From Helicobacter pylori PMSS1 (GTDB lineage: Bacteria > Campylobacterota > Campylobacteria > Campylobacterales > Arcobacteraceae), in contig CAMCYD010000008.1 in the NCBI GenBank assembly GCA_945883785.1, forward strand, positions 1-35,416: a DNA stretch of 35,416 nt, given 5' to 3'. Shown here piece after piece: positions 32,049 to 35,416 of this stretch; the stretch's first letter is position 1, and each line of letters begins with the position of its first letter. The notes below the pieces were generated by a model. It saw only the letters and a list, made by a program, of their open reading frames with translations, made no database searches and was not told where the DNA came from. Position numbers and translations under genes: made by a program.

Positions 32049-33989
32049 TTGTCAAATAATATTTTAAAAAAACAAGCAGATACAATTAGATTTTTAGCAG
32101 CTGATATGGTGCAAAGAGCAAATAGTGGACACCCAGGTGCTCCTATGGGACTTGCTGATATTGCTACAGTTTTGAGTAAATACCTCAAAATTAATCCAAA
32201 AGATGCAACTTGGCTCAACAGAGATAGATTGGTTTTTAGTGGAGGACATGCGAGTTCTTTGGTATATTCATTGCTTCATCTTTGGGGATTTGATGTAACT
32301 TTAGACGATTTAAAAGCTTTTAGACAAGTGGGTAGTAAAACTCCAGGGCATCCTGAGTACAAACATACTCATGGAGTTGAAATTACGACAGGACCACTTG
32401 GGCAGGGGATTGCAAATGCGGTTGGTTTTGCACTTGCGAGTGAGTATGCTAAACATTGTTTAAATACTCCAATGGCAAAAGTTATTGACCATCATGTGTA
32501 TTGTTTTTGTGGAGATGGAGATTTGCAAGAGGGGATTTCATACGAAGCGATTGCAACTTTGGGGCATCAAAAAGTTTCAAATTTTACACTTATTTATGAT
32601 AGTAATGATATTTCAATAGAGGGCGATATTAGTATCGCTTGGAGTGAAGATGTGGCTTTACGATTTCAAGCAGTTGGATTTGATGTGATAAAAATTGATG
32701 GACACAATTTTGAAGAGATTGAAAATGCTTTGGTTACAAGTAGAAATAGTGATAAACCAACAATAATCATAGCTAAAACCAAAATTGGAAAAGGGGCTGC
32801 AACTTTAGAGGGAAGTCACCATACACACGGAGCACCACTTGGGAATGACGAAATAAAAGCCTCTAAAATCAAAGCTGGATTTGACCCAGAAGCAACTTTT
32901 GTAGTGTCAGATGATGTAAAAAAAGCATTTGACAAAACAGAATCTGGAGAATTATTAAGTAAAGCTTGGGACAAAATGGTTGCTAAAGATTTGCCAGAAG
33001 TTGAACAAAATGTAACTTTACAAGCACTTTTAAATCCTGATTATAAAAAAGTTGTTTATCCAGAATTTAAAGAAGATGAGCAAATCGCGACAAGAGATAG
33101 TAACCATAAAATCTTAAATGCTATCGCTAAAGCAGTTCCTTCATTTTTAGGTGGAAGTGCAGACCTTGCACCATCAAATAAAACCGAACTTATGGGGCTT
33201 GGAGATTTTCCAAAAGGGAGAAATATTCACTTTGGTATTAAAGAACACTCAATGGCAGCGATTTGTAATGCTATGAATATCTATGGACTCTTTCGTGTAT
33301 ATAGTGCAACTTTCTTTATCTTTAGTGATTATCTTAAACCAGCAGCTCGTGTTGCAGCTCTTAGCCATATCCCACAACACTTTATCTGGACACACGATAG
33401 TATAGGTGTTGGGGAAGATGGAGCGACCCACCAACCAATCGAGCAATTAAGCCAATTTAGAGCGATGCCAAATTTTTATACATTTAGACCAGCAGATGCA
33501 AGTGAAAATATCAAATGTTGGGAAAAAGCACTCACTATGAATGCCCCAACTGGATTTGTCCTTACTAGACAAAAACTTCAAACTCTTAAAAATAAAAGAG
33601 AAATCGGAGATGTTGCAAATGGTGGATATCTTTTAAAAGCAAGAGAAAACGCAACTGTAACTTTGATGGCGAGTGGAAGTGAAGTGATGCTTTGTTTGCA
33701 AACTGCATGTCATCTTGAAAGTGAATTTGGAATCGTTTGTAATATCGTAAGTGTCCCTTGTTTTGACCTTTTATGTGAGCAATCAAAAGAGTATATCGAT
33801 AGTATTATAAACCCAAAGACGAAAAAAATAGCAGTTGAGATGTCTAATTCTATGGAGTGGTATAAATTTGCTGATGAGTTTGTTGGGATAAATACATTTG
33901 GACAAAGTGGACCAGCTGAGGAGCTTTTTGAATTATACGGTTTCACACAAGAGAAGTTGAAAGCAACAATCAAAAATCTTGTAGGATAA
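32049..33989 (+). CDS. tkt: Transketolase
   Basis: The 646-residue thiamine diphosphate enzyme moves two-carbon units in the pentose phosphate pathway (and the Calvin cycle where present). Visible are NSGHPGAPMGLA near residue 25, TTGPLGQGIANAVGFALA, the TPP motif GDGDLQEGISYEAIATLGHQ followed by NDISIEGD, and HDSIGVGEDGATHQPIEQL. The length is normal. The only start consistent with the N-terminus is TTG at 32049 with an AAGG site eight bases away. A tetrapyrrole or isoprenoid neighbour, as in some relatives, is absent here. Confidence 0.97.
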   Translation: MSNNILKKQADTIRFLAADMVQRANSGHPGAPMGLADIATVLSKYLKINPKDATWLNRDRLVFSGGHASSLVYSLLHLWGFDVTLDDLKAFRQVGSKTPGHPEYKHTHGVEITTGPLGQGIANAVGFALASEYAKHCLNTPMAKVIDHHVYCFCGDGDLQEGISYEAIATLGHQKVSNFTLIYDSNDISIEGDISIAWSEDVALRFQAVGFDVIKIDGHNFEEIENALVTSRNSDKPTIIIAKTKIGKGAATLEGSHHTHGAPLGNDEIKASKIKAGFDPEATFVVSDDVKKAFDKTESGELLSKAWDKMVAKDLPEVEQNVTLQALLNPDYKKVVYPEFKEDEQIATRDSNHKILNAIAKAVPSFLGGSADLAPSNKTELMGLGDFPKGRNIHFGIKEHSMAAICNAMNIYGLFRVYSATFFIFSDYLKPAARVAALSHIPQHFIWTHDSIGVGEDGATHQPIEQLSQFRAMPNFYTFRPADASENIKCWEKALTMNAPTGFVLTRQKLQTLKNKREIGDVANGGYLLKARENATVTLMASGSEVMLCLQTACHLESEFGIVCNIVSVPCFDLLCEQSKEYIDSIINPKTKKIAVEMSNSMEWYKFADEFVGINTFGQSGPAEELFELYGFTQEKLKATIKNLVG

Positions 33990-34025
33990 ATTTTAGAGAT
34001 ATGTATTTCCTCTCATCAGAATAGA

Positions 34026-34053
34026 ATGTAGAGAGATTTAAATCTCTCTACAT
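34026..34053. promoter_or_regulatory. 28-bp perfect palindrome between tkt and the EF-hand gene
   Basis: ATGTAGAGAGATTT (34026-34039) is followed without spacer by its exact reverse complement (34040-34053). It lies 37 bases after the tkt stop and 45 bases before the next ATG. No T run follows on either strand, so it is not a standard terminator; it may be an operator. A TATAAAAGT box follows at about 34071-34079. Confidence 0.6.
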
Positions 34054-34097
34054 GATAAAATTGTTCTGGTATATAAAAGTGATAATTAAGGGACAGC

Positions 34098-35087
34098 ATG
34101 AAAATAGTAGCATATGGAACCGCATTTACCTCTTATGCGGTAAATGGCTTAAAACAACAATCAAAAGAAGAGATAAAAAATGAAATGGTCTCTTTTTCTA
34201 AAGAATTACAACAAACGAATGAATTAGAAAATATTTCCTATCATACTACTACATTTGATGAAAACTTAAAACAAACTGTTTTTAGAGATCCAGTAAATAG
34301 TAAATATGTGGTTGCTTCTTTAGAAAATGAAACAATAGAAAAACTCAAAGAACACTTTGGAAGTGGTGATATCATCCAAAAAGAAGATGGAACAATAAAA
34401 TTGACAGGAAGAGCAGAAGCATTTGTTTCAGGATGGTTTGGTGATATCGCTTACAAAAGAGGATTTTTAGATGCTGATACAGATCATAATGGTCAATTAA
34501 ATGAAGATGAATATGATAAAACATCTAATGATTTTGGAATTCAAGAATTTGCACTTACAGAATCAATAACTGGAACCGAAAAATTACTTGTAGGGGGTGC
34601 AAAGATTTTAGAAGGAAATATTTATGCTTCTTCTCAAAAAGCTTATCTTTCTGAAATAGGATACTACCGAAATTATAGAGAACTAGATATTGCCACCTCT
34701 TTAGATGATGAACTCAATACAACTCTTCAAATTGATAGTGATTTTGATGGCAAGATGAGTTTAGAAGAGGCTTATAGTACAAAAGCTGATAAAGATGCAG
34801 AAACTACTATATTAAGAAATCTTCAAAGGTGGGGTGTCAGTGTAATACCATCAGATATAGATACAAAAGATTTTGATAGTATATTAACTCTTATCCTTGA
34901 TGCATTTTTTACTCTCTCGGATGAAGAACAAGAAAAAAAGCTTAACCAATATATAGAAGAGTTGCATAATCAAACAAATGAGTATTTAGAAGAAAATCAG
35001 CAAAATTATAGCTCACAAGAGGTTATTGATGTAATGATACAACTAAAGAAAAAAACATACAAAGAAGAGGAGAATATTGAGATTTAA
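34098..35087 (+). CDS. Protein with two EF-hand calcium-binding loops
   Basis: The 329-residue protein has no signal peptide or membrane segment. Two canonical EF-hand loops are visible: D127-E138 (DTDHNGQLNEDE) and D213-E224 (DSDFDGKMSLEE), each with the acidic 1-3-5-12 positions and Gly6. Between them lies a conserved-looking stretch (TGTEKLLVGGAKILEGNIYA). The C-terminal 80 residues are strongly helical, acidic and Gln-rich (EEQEKKLNQYIEELHNQTNE). The ribosome site is AAGGGA. Location and role are unknown; a cytoplasmic calcium sensor or a signal-less secreted protein are both possible. Confidence 0.85.
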   Translation: MKIVAYGTAFTSYAVNGLKQQSKEEIKNEMVSFSKELQQTNELENISYHTTTFDENLKQTVFRDPVNSKYVVASLENETIEKLKEHFGSGDIIQKEDGTIKLTGRAEAFVSGWFGDIAYKRGFLDADTDHNGQLNEDEYDKTSNDFGIQEFALTESITGTEKLLVGGAKILEGNIYASSQKAYLSEIGYYRNYRELDIATSLDDELNTTLQIDSDFDGKMSLEEAYSTKADKDAETTILRNLQRWGVSVIPSDIDTKDFDSILTLILDAFFTLSDEEQEKKLNQYIEELHNQTNEYLEENQQNYSSQEVIDVMIQLKKKTYKEEENIEI

Positions 35088-35143
35088 AATAAATACTCTT
35101 TTTGTAATAGAATGTGCGACAAATACAGATAATCTTCACTCAC

Positions 35144-35174
35144 ATCCCATCGTCCTTTCGATGGGAATGCATAC
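35144..35174. repeat. Hairpin repeat, copy 5, inverted orientation
   Basis: TCCCATCG (35145-35152), loop TCCTTT, CGATGGGA (35159-35166), then ATGCATAC. Read on the minus strand it is GTATGCATTCCCATCGA with its partner, matching copies 2 and 3 near 19 kb. Hairpin A is absent. It lies 56 bases after the EF-hand gene. Confidence 0.75.
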
Positions 35175-35207
35175 CGAAATATAAATATTCAAAATAAATA
35201 AACAAAG

Positions 35208-35261
35208 GAGCCACTTGCAAATTCAAATAAATGATTATAAACAGTTTCAATCATCATCTTT
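35208..35261. repeat. Second copy of the left end of the sucC-leader repeat
   Basis: GAGCCACTTGCAAATTCAAA and the next 34 bases match 6558-6611 at 51 of 54 positions, including the TATAAT on the minus strand. Similarity stops abruptly at 35261 and no inverted right end is found before the window ends. The rest of 35088-35365 holds only hairpin copy 5. Confidence 0.7.
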
Positions 35262-35365
35262 TTACTTTAACGGACATTTTCCTCAAAAACATCAACCAAG
35301 CCTATGTTTTAGCAATTCATTGAAATATATGTAAGCACGGAATTAAATAATAGATTAAGGATATT

Positions 35366-35416
35366 ATGGTACTATTATCTGAAATCTATAAAACGGAATT
35401 AAAAATGTACATAGCA
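35366..35416 (+). CDS. Start of a gene running off the window
   Basis: ATG at 35366 follows TAAGGA (35356-35361) and opens 17 codons to the end of the window (MVLLSEIYKTELKMYIA). The ribosome site and the long gap before it support a real start. Too little is visible to name a family. Confidence 0.45.
   Translation, partial: MVLLSEIYKTELKMYIA

Overview
The window is AT-rich, densely coded DNA from a free-living Campylobacterota (epsilonproteobacterial) chromosome, most like the Sulfurimonas/Arcobacter side of that phylum. The argument is gene content and order: a four-subunit 2-oxoglutarate:acceptor oxidoreductase (oorDABC), sucCD, a two-subunit class I fumarase, malate dehydrogenase and a large monomeric NADP-type isocitrate dehydrogenase are laid out in one orientation, and the kinase carries a 7TM-DISM sensor typical of the group. 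This is inference from protein families; no marker RNA gene is present.

Layout. 1-777 is the 3' end of a chemoreceptor gene. 828-11652 (minus strand) is a central carbon block, read in the order icd, mdh, fumA, fumB, sucC, sucD, a small lipoprotein, oorD, oorA, oorB, oorC. Terminators and promoter-like boxes split it into about five transcription units. Together the enzymes interconvert isocitrate, 2-oxoglutarate, succinyl-CoA, succinate, fumarate, malate and oxaloacetate; with a ferredoxin-linked Oor this can run oxidatively or as part of a reductive TCA cycle. ATP citrate lyase is not in the window, so direction cannot be decided here. 11808-17993 holds mltG (minus), an AsmA-like envelope protein with internal repeats, and dnaB (plus); the mltG and AsmA 5' ends overlap.

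18.0-20.15 kb is a small accessory patch: a truncated gene behind dnaB, a RelE/Phd-type toxin-antitoxin pair, a decayed reading frame, a DUF4160/DUF2442 pair and a short ORF that begins at a palindrome. Four copies of a hairpin repeat separate these units, and a fifth lies at 35.15 kb in the opposite orientation. 20.15-25.77 kb holds a large surface lipoprotein, a divergent XRE regulator with a repeated operator-like site, a long palindromic repeat of the GTCATTGCGAGG type, and a convergent response regulator/DISM histidine kinase pair whose stop codons share one TTAA.

25.9-34.0 kb is housekeeping: a DEAD-box helicase, then on the minus strand topA, a YfcE-like phosphodiesterase and bioB, tightly packed; then a RodZ-like membrane protein and transketolase on the plus strand. 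34.1-35.1 kb encodes a two-EF-hand protein behind a 28-bp perfect palindrome. The last 200 bases hold part of a dispersed repeat, whose two-ended version lies just upstream of sucC and carries a TATAAT box reading into it, and the start of one more gene. No tRNA, rRNA, CRISPR array, transposase or replication origin was recognised.
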